From: Rickettsiales bacterium
GTDB lineage: Bacteria > Pseudomonadota > Alphaproteobacteria > Rickettsiales > UBA998
Assembly (NCBI GenBank): GCA_028279475.1
Contig: JANQNR010000003.1
Coordinates: forward strand, 1-64,000
DNA: 64,000 bases
Reading direction: 5' to 3'
In this document: one piece after another, positions 37,103 to 51,390 of the stretch
How positions within the stretch are numbered: position 1 is the first letter of the stretch
Layout of the letters: each line of letters begins with the position of its first letter
Notes under the pieces: generated by a model
What the model saw: the letters and a program-made list of their open reading frames with translations, nothing else
What the model was told of the DNA's origin: nothing
Database searches by the model: none
Position numbers and translations under genes: made by a program

Positions 37103-37813
37103 ATGAAGAAGCATACTAATCGATACTGGCTCTATGGCCGCCATGCCTGCCTGGCCGCACTGGAAAACCCAAACCGCCAGGTATTCCGTGCTCTTGCCAG
37201 TAAAAACAGTGCAAGCGACTTTGCGCCATGGCAGGAGCGCATACGCTGCGAAATCATCGACTCCAAACAGTTCAGTCGCCACCTACCACCGGACGCCGTG
37301 CATCAAGGCATGGCACTGGAAGTAGCTCCTCTGCCCTCCATCACACTCGACGACATCACTACGAAAGACAAACCACTGATTGTGCTGGATCAGGTATCCG
37401 ACCCGCATAATGTTGGTGCCATCCTGCGCTCGGCTGCCGCATTCAACCTAGCGGGTGTAGTAGTGCATGACCGACATGCGCCCGCGGAATCCGGCGCCAT
37501 GGCTAAGGCCGCTTGCGGGGCACTGGATATGGTGCACCTTGTCAGCGTGAACAATATTGCACAGGCTCTGAACACCCTGCAACAGTCCGGCTATTGGTGC
37601 ATCGGGTTGGACAGTCATACTGACACAGTATTGGCAGACATCTCCTTTACCCCTCGTACTGCGTTGGTGCTGGGTGCTGAAGGAAAAGGTCTGCGCCGCC
37701 TGACAAAAGAACGCTGCGACCAGCTGGCATGCCTACCCATCCACGGGCAGATGGAAAGCCTGAATGTGTCGAATGCGGCGGCCATTGCCATGTATCTTGT
37801 ATCCCAGCCATAA
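37103..37813 (+). CDS. rlmB: 23S rRNA 2-O-ribose methyltransferase, SpoU family (RlmB-like)
   Basis: SPOUT-fold RNA methyltransferase, 236 aa. It begins RYWLYGRHACLAALENPNR, the substrate-binding N-terminal domain of TrmH/RlmB enzymes. The three SpoU motifs follow: LDQVSDPHNVGAILRSAAAF, LVLGAEGKGLRRL and IPIHG-type LPIHGQMESLNVSNAAAIAMY. The knot forms in the C-terminal third. The start at 37103 was chosen because the frame further upstream runs through tRNA fragments and repeats. Other RNA targets are possible within this family. Confidence 0.9.
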   Translation: MKKHTNRYWLYGRHACLAALENPNRQVFRALASKNSASDFAPWQERIRCEIIDSKQFSRHLPPDAVHQGMALEVAPLPSITLDDITTKDKPLIVLDQVSDPHNVGAILRSAAAFNLAGVVVHDRHAPAESGAMAKAACGALDMVHLVSVNNIAQALNTLQQSGYWCIGLDSHTDTVLADISFTPRTALVLGAEGKGLRRLTKERCDQLACLPIHGQMESLNVSNAAAIAMYLVSQP

Positions 37814-37868
37814 AAGCCTCTGAGTTTTACTTGTATGGTGCCGATCTTTAGTGGTAAGGATGGCTCCC

Positions 37869-38585
37869 ATGAAACGAAGTTTTGACCGCGCCGCCGATGG
37901 ATTGCGCCCCATCACCCTCACGCCCCGCGCCAGCCGCAATGCCGAAGGTTCCTGCCTGGTGGAATGCGGCTATACCAAGATTCTTTGCACCGCATCCGTA
38001 GAAGAGCGTGTCCCGCATTTTTTACGCGGTTCTGGCGAAGGATGGGTCACGGCAGAATATGGTATGCTGCCGCGGGCAACCAGCACCCGAAACCAGCGGG
38101 AAGCGGCGAAGGGAAAACAGTCGGGTCGCACCCAGGAAATCCAGCGCCTGATTGGCCGTTCTCTGCGTGCCGCCTGTGATTTGTCGTTGCTGGGAGAACG
38201 CACCATTACCATTGACTGCGATGTGTTGGAAGCGGATGGTGGCACCCGGACTGCCTCGATTACCGGCGCATACATTGCGCTGGAACTGGCCTGTCGGGAA
38301 TTACAGGAGGCCGAGTTGCTGCGCACCTCTCCCATCATCCGCCCCGTTGCTGCCATTTCCTGCGGTGTAATCAATGGCACTGCACTATTGGATCTTGACT
38401 ATAAGGAAGACTCAAGCGCAGATGTGGATGCCAATTTCGTACTCACTAATGGTGGCAATGTCATTGAAGTGCAGGGTACGGCGGAAGGAGCTCCCTTCAC
38501 CTTTGAACAGTTCCAGTCAATGATGCAGCTGGCCATGCTGGGAGTAGGCGAGTTGCTGGAAAAACAGCAGGAGGCACTAAGGTAG
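37869..38585 (+). CDS. rph: ribonuclease PH
   Basis: Phosphorolytic 3-to-5-prime exoribonuclease that trims tRNA precursors (238 aa, normal). Shows the family start [18 protein letters not shown], the phosphate-binding region [21 protein letters not shown], and [25 protein letters not shown] lies 8 bases before the ATG at 37869, chosen over two upstream in-frame starts. The stop overlaps the rdgB GTG by one base. Confidence 0.96.
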   Translation: MKRSFDRAADGLRPITLTPRASRNAEGSCLVECGYTKILCTASVEERVPHFLRGSGEGWVTAEYGMLPRATSTRNQREAAKGKQSGRTQEIQRLIGRSLRAACDLSLLGERTITIDCDVLEADGGTRTASITGAYIALELACRELQEAELLRTSPIIRPVAAISCGVINGTALLDLDYKEDSSADVDANFVLTNGGNVIEVQGTAEGAPFTFEQFQSMMQLAMLGVGELLEKQQEALR

Positions 38586-39241
38586 TGACTGCCGGGTCTG
38601 ACCTGCCGACCGCTGGTGACACATTAGTCATCGCTACCCATAATGCCGGTAAGCTGCGAGAAATCTCCGAGATTCTCAAGGCCACCAAACTAACGGCCAT
38701 CAGTGGTGAACGCATCACGGAAGAACCGGAAGAAACCGGCACGACCTTTGAGGCTAACGCCCTGATTAAGGCAGAGAACGGAGCCACCTATTATCCCGGA
38801 CAATGGGTACTTGCCGATGATTCCGGACTGGAAGTGGACATACTGGACGGCGCACCTGGCATTTATTCCGCACGCTGGGCGGGCACCAACAAAGATTTCG
38901 GCATGGCCATGCAGCGCATTCATGATGAAATCACTGCAAAAGGATATTCCCCAAACGGGCAATCAGCACGTTTTGTCTGCGTATTGGCATTGGCACAGTC
39001 TGATGAGACATCTATCACATTTCGCGGCACCGTGGAAGGAACCTTATCCTTCCCTCCGCGTGGCGATCAAGGGTTTGGCTATGACCCCATCTTTGTTCCC
39101 AAGCAAGCACCTGAATACACGTTTGCCGAGATGGAACCGGAAGCGAAGCATCGCATCAGCCACCGTGCCAACGCATTCCAACAATTGCTGCACGCACTAG
39201 CACAGACAACCAAACAGGAGATCGTATCATGCGAGTCCTAG
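38585..39241 (+). CDS. rdgB: non-canonical purine NTP pyrophosphatase (RdgB/HAM1)
   Basis: Hydrolyses dITP, XTP and related damaged nucleotides to monophosphates (218 aa). Family motifs: VIATHNAGKLREI (substrate and phosphate), ADDSGLEVDILDGAPGIYSARWAG, and GFGYDPIFVP. The GTG start overlaps the rph stop (TAGTG), so the pair is translationally coupled; rph-rdgB is a common alphaproteobacterial order. A Thr/Gln-rich tail overlaps the next gene by 13 bases. Confidence 0.95.
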   Translation: MTAGSDLPTAGDTLVIATHNAGKLREISEILKATKLTAISGERITEEPEETGTTFEANALIKAENGATYYPGQWVLADDSGLEVDILDGAPGIYSARWAGTNKDFGMAMQRIHDEITAKGYSPNGQSARFVCVLALAQSDETSITFRGTVEGTLSFPPRGDQGFGYDPIFVPKQAPEYTFAEMEPEAKHRISHRANAFQQLLHALAQTTKQEIVSCES

Positions 39242-39807
39242 CCTTCGCCGCATCGCATCGTGCCGAGTCACTGAACCGGCAATTGCTCAATATTGCCGCA
39301 TCCCGGCTTGAGAAACAGAACGATATCGACCTCTCCGTGATTGAATATAGCGCACTGGAAACACCGGTTTTCAATCAGGATCAGGTAGAAAAAGAAGGCT
39401 TACCAGCCACGGCAGATCGGATACACGACGTGTTTGACGCTGCGGATGCCCTACTGATTGCCTCACCGGAATATAACTGGTCGGTGCCCGGCAGTCTGAA
39501 AAACCTGGTCGACTGGCTGTCACTCTATACTCCCTCCCCTATCGCCGGTAAGCCGATATTCCTGATGTGCGCCACGCCATCGGAGCGCGGCGGCGTGGTC
39601 GGGTTATCACATCTGAAAACGGTGCTGGAGAGCATTGAAGCGCTGGTGTTCCCCAAAACTTTCGGGCTGGGAAATGCCGCCACTATGCTGAGTGACGATG
39701 CTATTGCCAACGAAACCAAAGCGCTACAACTGGCTACCATGCTGGATGCCTTCGCCGATTATTGTCGTCAATTGACAGCAGATACCACGACAAACGCCAG
39801 CGCGTAA
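39229..39807 (+). CDS. NADPH-dependent FMN reductase-family flavoprotein
   Basis: Flavodoxin-like reductase of 192 aa. The flavin phosphate loop is AASHRAESLNRQLL at the N-terminus, and the isoalloxazine contact is SPEYNWSVPGSLKNLVDWLS, a hallmark of the chromate/quinone/azo reductase family. Substrate unknown. It overlaps the end of rdgB and converges with acpS, sharing 40 bases of opposite-strand coding sequence. Confidence 0.88.
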   Translation: MRVLAFAASHRAESLNRQLLNIAASRLEKQNDIDLSVIEYSALETPVFNQDQVEKEGLPATADRIHDVFDAADALLIASPEYNWSVPGSLKNLVDWLSLYTPSPIAGKPIFLMCATPSERGGVVGLSHLKTVLESIEALVFPKTFGLGNAATMLSDDAIANETKALQLATMLDAFADYCRQLTADTTTNASA

Positions 39808-40154
39808 GGCCACTCATCGCTCAGCGATACATGCAGTTGCGACGATTCACTGGTAATCAATGCTAACGCTGCACCGTGCAATCGGATAGAGGGCTGGCCA
39901 TTTTCAGACCGCACGACTTCAATATCACGCCACTGAATGCCCTTGCCCCTCGTACTCAGCGCTTTCATCACCGCTTCCTTTGCGGCATAGCGTGAAGCAT
40001 ATCGCTGCAAACGGCGCCTTGCATGGTTGGCCGACTCGGCATAAGCACGCTCTTGCTGCGTATAGATACGCTCCGCAAATCGGGCACCATAGCGCGCGAA
40101 CGCCGCCTCGATTCGGCGCACATCCACCATATCCACTCCCGTCGCCAGAATCAT
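39768..40154 (-). CDS. acpS: holo-[acyl-carrier-protein] synthase
   Basis: Attaches phosphopantetheine from CoA to acyl carrier protein (128 aa). GVDMVDVRRIEAAFARYG supplies the metal-binding aspartate, and FAERIYTQQERAYAE plus RYASRYAAKEAVMKALSTRGKGIQWRDIEV complete the active site. The start at 40154 (MILATGVDM) is the usual distance from the aspartate. Its 3-prime end overlaps the convergent flavoprotein gene. Confidence 0.93.
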   Translation of the reverse strand: MILATGVDMVDVRRIEAAFARYGARFAERIYTQQERAYAESANHARRRLQRYASRYAAKEAVMKALSTRGKGIQWRDIEVVRSENGQPSIRLHGAALALITSESSQLHVSLSDEWPYALAFVVVSAVN

Positions 40155-40174
40155 AATAGTATTTCCCATTTTCA

Positions 40175-40252
40175 TTTACGCGTCATGCTTCGTCGGATTC
40201 ACGTACCTTATGTACGCTAAAATCCTCCTCACCTTGAAGCATCTAGCGTAAA
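40175..40252. repeat. imperfect hairpin upstream of acpS
   Basis: TTTACGCGTCATGCTTCGTC pairs with GAAGCATCTAGCGTAAA, and inner GTAC arms face each other. A stem-loop of about 78 bp lies between acpS and the His-rich protein gene. Not matched elsewhere in the window. Confidence 0.55.
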
Positions 40253-40283
40253 TAAAAAGCGAAAACACTATATCATCACCAAC

Positions 40284-40787
40284 TCACCAGTGATGGTGTC
40301 CCCGGTGTCCGTATCCGTATGCGTGACCACCATGATGGCGTCCATGACGTTTCCAGTGATGCTTTGCGCGGTGCTTTTTATGCTTCCAATAATGTTTCTT
40401 ATGTTTCCAGTAGTGCTTCCAATGCGGATGGTGCGGATGGTAGCCATAATGGTGGCGTCCACGATGATAACCGGAATGCAGGTTCAAGGTAATACCGGGT
40501 GAATAGGTTGATGCCGCCGGAGGGAACCTGTCCCGAATCACATAAGTATGCGACGGCGGTACAGCATCACCAATGCGTGTCACCTCATGCCGATAACCCG
40601 GCACCACCGGTTTTGTGACTTTCTCCCAATGCCCGTCCGGCTGCATGCACGCGGTGCCATAGGCCTGTTCGTAGCGATCACCGATATACACCTGCTCCGT
40701 ATATTCCCGGCAATAGGGTTGTGCCATCGCCGCATCTGTCATCATCACGAACGCAGCCAATGCCATACTCATTGTTAATCGCGCCAT
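40284..40787 (-). CDS. periplasmic protein with His-rich tail
   Basis: 167 aa with a signal peptide (SMALAAFVMMTDAAMA, cut before QPYC). A short domain with two cysteines follows (YCREYTEQVYIGDRYEQAYGTACMQPDGHW), similar in style to small glycine/tyrosine-rich periplasmic proteins. The last 60 residues are mostly His, Lys, Trp, Gly and Tyr, with repeated KHYWKHK units. Such tails often bind Ni, Cu or Zn; that role is inferred. AGGAGG precedes the ATG at 40787. Confidence 0.75.
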   Translation of the reverse strand: MARLTMSMALAAFVMMTDAAMAQPYCREYTEQVYIGDRYEQAYGTACMQPDGHWEKVTKPVVPGYRHEVTRIGDAVPPSHTYVIRDRFPPAASTYSPGITLNLHSGYHRGRHHYGYHPHHPHWKHYWKHKKHYWKHKKHRAKHHWKRHGRHHGGHAYGYGHRGHHHW

Positions 40788-40930
40788 ACTCACCTCCTGT
40801 AATTTAGTGAAACGCTAAACCCCAACATATAGTGCGATAACGAAATGATCCCTAATGAATTTTTTATGCGGTTTTTGTCATTTTCTAATAAGGCTTGCCC
40901 CCATCCACCAAACCCCGCTATAGACACAGT

Positions 40931-41737
40931 ATGGTTTATTGGCGCACTCCCCTGATAATGCTGGTCACACTCGGTCTTGTACTGAGCGGATGCAGTGATG
41001 CCGACGACGACGCACTGCCGGAAGATACCGGACGCAGCGCTGAAGACCTTTATACCGAAGCGCGGGATAGACTCTCTGAGCGCAACTACCGCAAAGCCGC
41101 TGAACTGTTCGACGATGTAGAACGGCAGCGCCCCTATTCCGACCTCGCCCCCCGCTCACAGGTGATGGCGGCGTTTTCGCATTATGAAGCACAGCAATAT
41201 GATGACGCGATCCTGACACTGGAACGCTTCATTGACATGTATCCTACCGATGACAGCGTGCCGTATGCCTATTATCTGGTAGCGCTAAGCTATTATGAGC
41301 AGATTTCCGATGTCGGACGCGATCAGGGCATGACCCGCAAGGCGCAAAAAGCGCTACGCGATGTGGTGCGACGCTTTCCACAAACGGACTATGCGCGCGA
41401 TGCCGCACTGAAGCTCGACTTGACCAACGACCATCTGGCCGGCAAGGAAATGATGATTGGGCGCTACTATCTGGAACGTAAGGAATATCTCGCCGCTGCC
41501 AATCGCTTTCGCAAGGTGATTGAACAATTCGATACGACCAGCCACACGCCGGAAGCGCTGCACCGGTTGGTAGAAACCTATTTGCTGCTCGGCGTGAAGG
41601 AACAGGCGGAACGCTATGCCGCCGTGCTGGGGCATAACTTCCCGGAAAGCCGCTGGTATGAGCGCAGTTATGCGTTATTGCGAGAACATGATAGTGGAAA
41701 CGCGACAGCATCGTCATCATGGTGGAATCCGTTTTAA
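40931..41737 (+). CDS. bamD: outer-membrane assembly lipoprotein BamD
   Basis: TPR lipoprotein of the BAM complex that folds outer-membrane proteins (268 aa). A lipoprotein signal with lipobox LVLSGC puts the lipidated cysteine near residue 22. TPR helices follow (AEDLYTEARDRLSERNYRKAAELFDDVERQRPYS). The family motif PYAYYLVALSYYEQISDVGRDQ is clear. The start at 40931 gives the correct signal peptide. It is followed by recN, the usual alphaproteobacterial bamD-recN-ligA order. Confidence 0.95.
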   Translation: MVYWRTPLIMLVTLGLVLSGCSDADDDALPEDTGRSAEDLYTEARDRLSERNYRKAAELFDDVERQRPYSDLAPRSQVMAAFSHYEAQQYDDAILTLERFIDMYPTDDSVPYAYYLVALSYYEQISDVGRDQGMTRKAQKALRDVVRRFPQTDYARDAALKLDLTNDHLAGKEMMIGRYYLERKEYLAAANRFRKVIEQFDTTSHTPEALHRLVETYLLLGVKEQAERYAAVLGHNFPESRWYERSYALLREHDSGNATASSSWWNPF

Positions 41738-41756
41738 AAACATACTGGCCTGCATC

Positions 41757-41925
41757 CGTCATTCCGGATAAGCCGCAGGCGCGATCCGGAATCTATCCTT
41801 CTTTCGTCACTCCGGCGAAGGCCGGAGTCTCTTGCCACTTCAACCGGTCATCGCACGAGATACTGGCCTTCGCCGGTATGACGTATTGTGGAATGATGGA
41901 CTTAAGGCTCAAGCCAGGAATGACG
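41757..41925. repeat. compound CGTCATTCC / GGAATGACG repeat between bamD and recN
   Basis: Opens with CCGTCATTCCGG, contains the unit CGTCACTCCGGCGAAGGCCGG and its inverse (CTGGCCTTCGCCGG), and closes with CAGGAATGACG. Several hairpins can form. It ends about 20 bases before the recN start. Confidence 0.78.
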
Positions 41926-41945
41926 AAAAGAATGGGGCAAGCACT

Positions 41946-45858
<3,913 letters not shown>

Positions 45859-45872
45859 GACTAACCTGTAAT

Positions 45873-46079
45873 CGTCATTACGGAATACGAGCCAGCAGGC
45901 GAGTATATCCGGAATCCATCGATGGGTTTGCGTGTTCGTAATGTAGGACGGCAAGGAGGCCGTCCGTGTTGAAGGTCTGTCGCCACGGCAAGCCTGCTGC
46001 CTTGCCTACTGATAGATTACGCTTGGTAAACTATGGATTCCGGATAGCGTCGTCTCCTGACTCCGCTTCCGGAATGACG
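45873..46079. repeat. long CGTCATTAC / GGAATGACG inverted repeat after ligA
   Basis: Opens ATCGTCATTACGGAATACGAG and closes CCGGAATGACGAG, with inner pairing around GGATTCCGGATAG / TATCCGGAATCC and a GGACGGCAAGGAGGCCGTCC hairpin. It occupies most of the 316-base gap between ligA and a small minus-strand gene; no gene lies in it. Confidence 0.75.
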
Positions 46080-46114
46080 AGAGCAATATCTTTGCACAAT
46101 CATACCAAAAAAAA

Positions 46115-46133
46115 CCTCCGCAAAAGCAGAGGG
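46115..46133 (-). terminator. intrinsic terminator of the small orphan gene at 46175
   Basis: On the minus strand CCTCTGC-TTTT-GCGGAGG forms a 7-bp stem and is followed by eight T. Confidence 0.8.
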
Positions 46134-46174
46134 AAAAAACATATATGTTATGTTATTTTTTAAAGAGCTAGGAA

Positions 46175-46300
46175 CTAGCCATCAGACCTACCTGATGACT
46201 GCTTGTTGCCTACTATCCTAACAAAGTTTTTGCCAAAAAGCTTATTCCACTCCTCTACTAAGGTAGCAGGAACGTCTTTGTTGTAGATGTTTTTAGACAT
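46175..46300 (-). CDS. small orphan protein, 41 aa
   Basis: MSKNIYNKDVPATLVEEW and a basic C-terminal half; not recognised. AGAG lies a few bases before the ATG at 46300. A longer in-frame version from 46360 is possible. The stop codon lies in a small GCTAG-TTC-CTAGC hairpin, and a stronger terminator follows 40 bases later. Confidence 0.4.
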   Translation of the reverse strand: MSKNIYNKDVPATLVEEWNKLFGKNFVRIVGNKQSSGRSDG

Positions 46301-46546
46301 AATACTCTTTGAATTAGCCCGATTTGGGACTTTTTTTGGTTTACATCCCATTCGCAGCACAGATAAAGGCAGTGCCTGTAATATTAAAAGGTACTGAATC
46401 AGTGCATACGAAAAGAACCTTTATTATAGAAGATTACCGCGAATAGTCTAGTTATGATTGTGTGACAATGCGATCTACACACTATGAGTCTATTAGATGG
46501 TGTTTATCTGTTTATCACGGCTACCAACTAGGTTATACCACACCAC

Positions 46547-47662
46547 ATGCCCTTTACCCTGTCACGCTATATCGGCAAACATGTCGCCATCAACATCCTT
46601 ACCGCATTTGCCATCGTACTGGCGATTGCCGGACTGATCGACCTGGTGGAAATGTTTCGCCGTACCGCCGGTAAAGAGGGCGTCACGCTATGGACCACCC
46701 TGCACATGGTGACGCTGCGCCTGCCGCATCTGGCAGAGAAGCTGCTGCCTTACAGCATTCTGATCGGCGCGATGATGGCGCTTATCAAGCTGTCACGCTC
46801 CTCAGAACTGGTGGTCGTGCGCTCCGCCGGTGTCTCCGTCTGGCGGTTTCTGCTGCCCGGCGTGATCATCGCCTTCCTCATCGGACTGGCCAGCCTGATG
46901 CTACTCAACCCGCTCTCATCCGCCACACTGGGACGCTACGAACTGCTGGAGGCACGCTATATTAACGGCGCGCAGCAGGTCTTTTCCGTCTCCTCTTCCG
47001 GGCTATGGTTGCGTCAGCAAGACACCGGTAACGCCCGCATCGGCGATACCCCCATTGGCAGCTATATCATGCAGGCGGGGCGCATTACACAAACCGACAT
47101 GACCTTTTCCGATGTCGTCATTTTCCTGCATGATGCCCAGGGACGCTTTATCGGGCGCATTGATGCCGAGCGCGCACAACTGGGAGACGGATACTGGACA
47201 CTGGATCAGGCCATGATCTCCATTCCCGGCGAAGTGCCGGATATGCAGGCGCGCTACATTCTCCCCACCAATCTCGACATTCAGCAGATTCAGGACAGTT
47301 TTGCCGAGCCACGTACCCTCTCTTTCTGGCAACTCTCCGGGTTTATTTCGACACTGGAAAATGCCGGATTCTCCGCCATTCGCCACAAAGTGCACTGGTA
47401 CAGCCTGTTACTCACGCCGCTGATTTTTTGCGCGATGGTGCTGGTCGCCGCCGTTTTTTCGCTGCGTCAGCCGCGCCGGGGCAAAACGACGCTGATGGTG
47501 TTCGGAGCCGTTGTGACCGGGTTCGTGCTAAACTTCCTGACCGGTCTGTTCCATGCATTCGGCTATGCCGGGAACCTGCCGGTGGAAATCGCCGTGGTAG
47601 CACCGCACCTACTGGCCGTGATGGCCAGCATGGTCGTGTTGTTGCATGTTGAGGATGGGTAA
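46547..47662 (+). CDS. lptG: LPS export permease LptG
   Basis: Inner-membrane LptF/LptG-type permease of the LptB2FG LPS extractor (371 aa). There are three helices at the N-terminus (FTLSRYIGKHVAINILTAFAI, then LPYSILIGAMMALIKLSRSSELVVVRSAGVS), a central periplasmic jellyroll (about 125-275) and three C-terminal helices. RYIG and LIDLVEM favour LptG over LptF. No partner lptF lies beside it in this window; the gene stands before mnmA. Confidence 0.88.
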   Translation: MPFTLSRYIGKHVAINILTAFAIVLAIAGLIDLVEMFRRTAGKEGVTLWTTLHMVTLRLPHLAEKLLPYSILIGAMMALIKLSRSSELVVVRSAGVSVWRFLLPGVIIAFLIGLASLMLLNPLSSATLGRYELLEARYINGAQQVFSVSSSGLWLRQQDTGNARIGDTPIGSYIMQAGRITQTDMTFSDVVIFLHDAQGRFIGRIDAERAQLGDGYWTLDQAMISIPGEVPDMQARYILPTNLDIQQIQDSFAEPRTLSFWQLSGFISTLENAGFSAIRHKVHWYSLLLTPLIFCAMVLVAAVFSLRQPRRGKTTLMVFGAVVTGFVLNFLTGLFHAFGYAGNLPVEIAVVAPHLLAVMASMVVLLHVEDG

Positions 47663-47710
47663 CAGAAATTTCACTGGCCATGTCAGCGCGTTAAGACTAA
47701 TAAACCCTTC

Positions 47711-48817
47711 ATGATGATTGACCTGGGACTCAATAACCCACCCTCACAAACGCGTGTCGTCGTTGCCATGTCCGGCGGCGTGGACAGTTCCGTCGTGGCA
47801 GCACTATTGCATGAGTCCGGCTATGAGGTGATCGGCATTACCCTGCAACTCTATGACCACGGCGCCGCCATCGGCAAGAAGGGCGCTTGCTGCGCCGGGC
47901 AGGACATTCACGATGCGCGGCAGGTGGCCGATCGGCTCGGCATCCCCCATTATGTCCTGAACTATGAAAACCGGTTCCGTGAGAGTGTCATGGAAGAATT
48001 TGCGGATGCCTACCTCGCCGGGGAGACGCCTATCCCTTGTGTGCGCTGTAATCAGTCGGTCAAGTTCCACGACCTGCTGGCCACCGCGAAGGAACTCGAC
48101 GCTGATGTGATGGCCACCGGTCATTATGTACAGCGTATGGAAGGCACGCCCCATTGTGAACTGCATTCCGGAAAAGATGATAGCAAGGATCAGAGCTATT
48201 TCCTGTTTGCCACCACGCAGGAACAGCTTGACTTCCTGCGTTTTCCACTGGGTGGAATGACCAAGGAAGAAACCCGCCGCCATGCGCAGAGGCTGGGACT
48301 GGCCGTCTCGGACAAGCCGGACTCCCAGGATATTTGTTTTGTTCCCAACGGCAACTATACAAAAATCATTGAAAAACTCCGCCCCGGTGCAGGCGAACCG
48401 GGCGAGATTGTGCATGTGGATGGCACCGTACTGGGAGAACATGACGGCATCATCCATTACACGGTCGGGCAGCGTAGGGGGCTGGGTATTGCCTATGCCC
48501 ACCCGCTCTATGTTGTGCGACTGGATGCGCAGCAAAAGCGTGTCATTGTCGGTCCGAAAGAGGCGCTGGCCAAGACACGCTTTGTGATCAAAGATACGAA
48601 CTGGCTGGCCTCCCTGCCACCCAATGATGCACCGATTGAGATTAAGTGGCGTTCCATGCAACCGCTACGCCCGGCGACCGTTACCGTACTTGACGCCACC
48701 CATGCTCTGATCGAAACGCACCACCCCGAATATGCCATCGCCCCCGGTCAGGCCTGTGTCGCCTATGACGGCGCGCGTGTGTTGGGCGGGGGATGGATCA
48801 CAGGGGAAGCGTGTTGA
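47711..48817 (+). CDS. mnmA: tRNA 2-thiouridylase MnmA
   Basis: ATP-dependent enzyme that places sulfur on U34 of Lys, Glu and Gln tRNAs (368 aa). The PP-loop motif [15 protein letters not shown] is near residue 19, the first catalytic cysteine is in PCVRCN near residue 100, and the second in [10 protein letters not shown] near 200. The C-terminal tRNA-binding beta-barrel is complete. Two adjacent ATGs (47711, 47714) could serve as start. Confidence 0.97.
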   Translation: MMIDLGLNNPPSQTRVVVAMSGGVDSSVVAALLHESGYEVIGITLQLYDHGAAIGKKGACCAGQDIHDARQVADRLGIPHYVLNYENRFRESVMEEFADAYLAGETPIPCVRCNQSVKFHDLLATAKELDADVMATGHYVQRMEGTPHCELHSGKDDSKDQSYFLFATTQEQLDFLRFPLGGMTKEETRRHAQRLGLAVSDKPDSQDICFVPNGNYTKIIEKLRPGAGEPGEIVHVDGTVLGEHDGIIHYTVGQRRGLGIAYAHPLYVVRLDAQQKRVIVGPKEALAKTRFVIKDTNWLASLPPNDAPIEIKWRSMQPLRPATVTVLDATHALIETHHPEYAIAPGQACVAYDGARVLGGGWITGEAC

Positions 48818-48957
48818 GTTTCTGCCTAATCTGTATCATAAATGCCGTTTTATAGTATTTACGCTGACATACTCCCTAATAGCGCATCTGCTACTTGTGC
48901 GTTTCCCCAACTAGCTTAGGATTATTTTCAATTGTTTTTAATCAAGGGGAGAACATT

Positions 48958-49515
48958 ATGACATCAAAACAGCTATATATCTGTCTTGCGATTGCGTGCA
49001 TTATCGCAATCATGGGAGGCACCTATTCTCAACAGGCAACAGCGGAAGGAAACGCGGAACCCATTAAAGCGGAAATAGTAAAAGAATTGTCTGAAGAAGG
49101 CATGGCAGAAGTTGACATGCTGCAAAAAGAAATTTCTAAGACCTATGAGCAGGCAAAGACAACGATCAAAACAGCACCACCTCCTCCACGCTGCAATATC
49201 GCACTGACACCCACGGGTGGATCAGTACTGCCAGGCCTTGCTCCACCATTGCGTGTTTCAGCCAATACTGATCAGGGATGCGTGGCTAAATATCAGGGGC
49301 CACCGACCGTTGTTCCTGTCAATGCATTTGCGCCAACATGCGTACAATTACCGGCGGCACCAGCTAATAGTATTGTCGTGACATGCAGCGGTGTTCCAAC
49401 GCCGCAGAACCCACCAGCAAACCCTATAAACTCTTCACTCATACTTGGGTTTATTTGCGAATGCCCTAACGGTAACCTTGCACCAAACGGATACGCAGAA
49501 GCGTACGACTTTTAG
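48958..49515 (+). CDS. unknown exported protein, 185 aa
   Basis: Begins with a signal peptide (QLYICLAIACIIAIMGGTYS, cut near ATA-E). A charged helix (VKELSEEGMAEVDMLQKEIS) and a Pro-rich linker (TAPPPPRC) lead to a domain with six cysteines. AGGGGAGA lies 9 bases before the ATG. I do not recognise the family; disulfide bonding in the periplasm or outside is inferred. It ends 20 bases before a MITE-like element. Confidence 0.65.
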   Translation: MTSKQLYICLAIACIIAIMGGTYSQQATAEGNAEPIKAEIVKELSEEGMAEVDMLQKEISKTYEQAKTTIKTAPPPPRCNIALTPTGGSVLPGLAPPLRVSANTDQGCVAKYQGPPTVVPVNAFAPTCVQLPAAPANSIVVTCSGVPTPQNPPANPINSSLILGFICECPNGNLAPNGYAEAYDF

Positions 49516-49537
49516 TAGGGTTGTTGAACAGTATCTA

Positions 49538-49806
49538 GGCCCTGTTGACGTATATATTAAGGATTTTGCCATGAGACTGATTTTGTTGAAGAACAAGGAA
49601 AATGACGACAGCGTAGCGGTTCCTACGGTGGAGAAATTTGCCGCCGTTATTCGGCAAAATCAGCCATGGCCTTTCAGGTTGCGTCGAAAATGGCCGACTA
49701 CTTCGTTGAAACCCTTGTTCGTAGCACCACTACGCACTTCAGGCTCCGCCTCGTATTCAGCCATTTTCGACTCGCAACAAAACATTAAGATATACGTCAA
49801 CAGGGC

Positions 49807-49807
<1 letters not shown>
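49538..49807. mobile_element. 270-bp MITE-like element with TA target duplication
   Basis: Terminal inverted repeats begin GGCCCTGTTGACGTATAT (18 perfect bases, then TTAA after one mismatch) and are flanked by TA on both sides (49536-49537 and 49808-49809). Inside is a second pair, TCGAAAATGGC / GCCATTTTCGA. A 79-codon open frame within has no recognisable domain. TA duplication suggests mobilisation by an IS630/Tc1-mariner-type transposase from elsewhere. The right end supplies the last base of the guaB stop codon. Confidence 0.75.
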
Positions 49808-51351
<1,544 letters not shown>

Positions 51352-51390
51352 CTAGCCTTCCTGATTAACCAACGCGAAGAAGACATCTTT

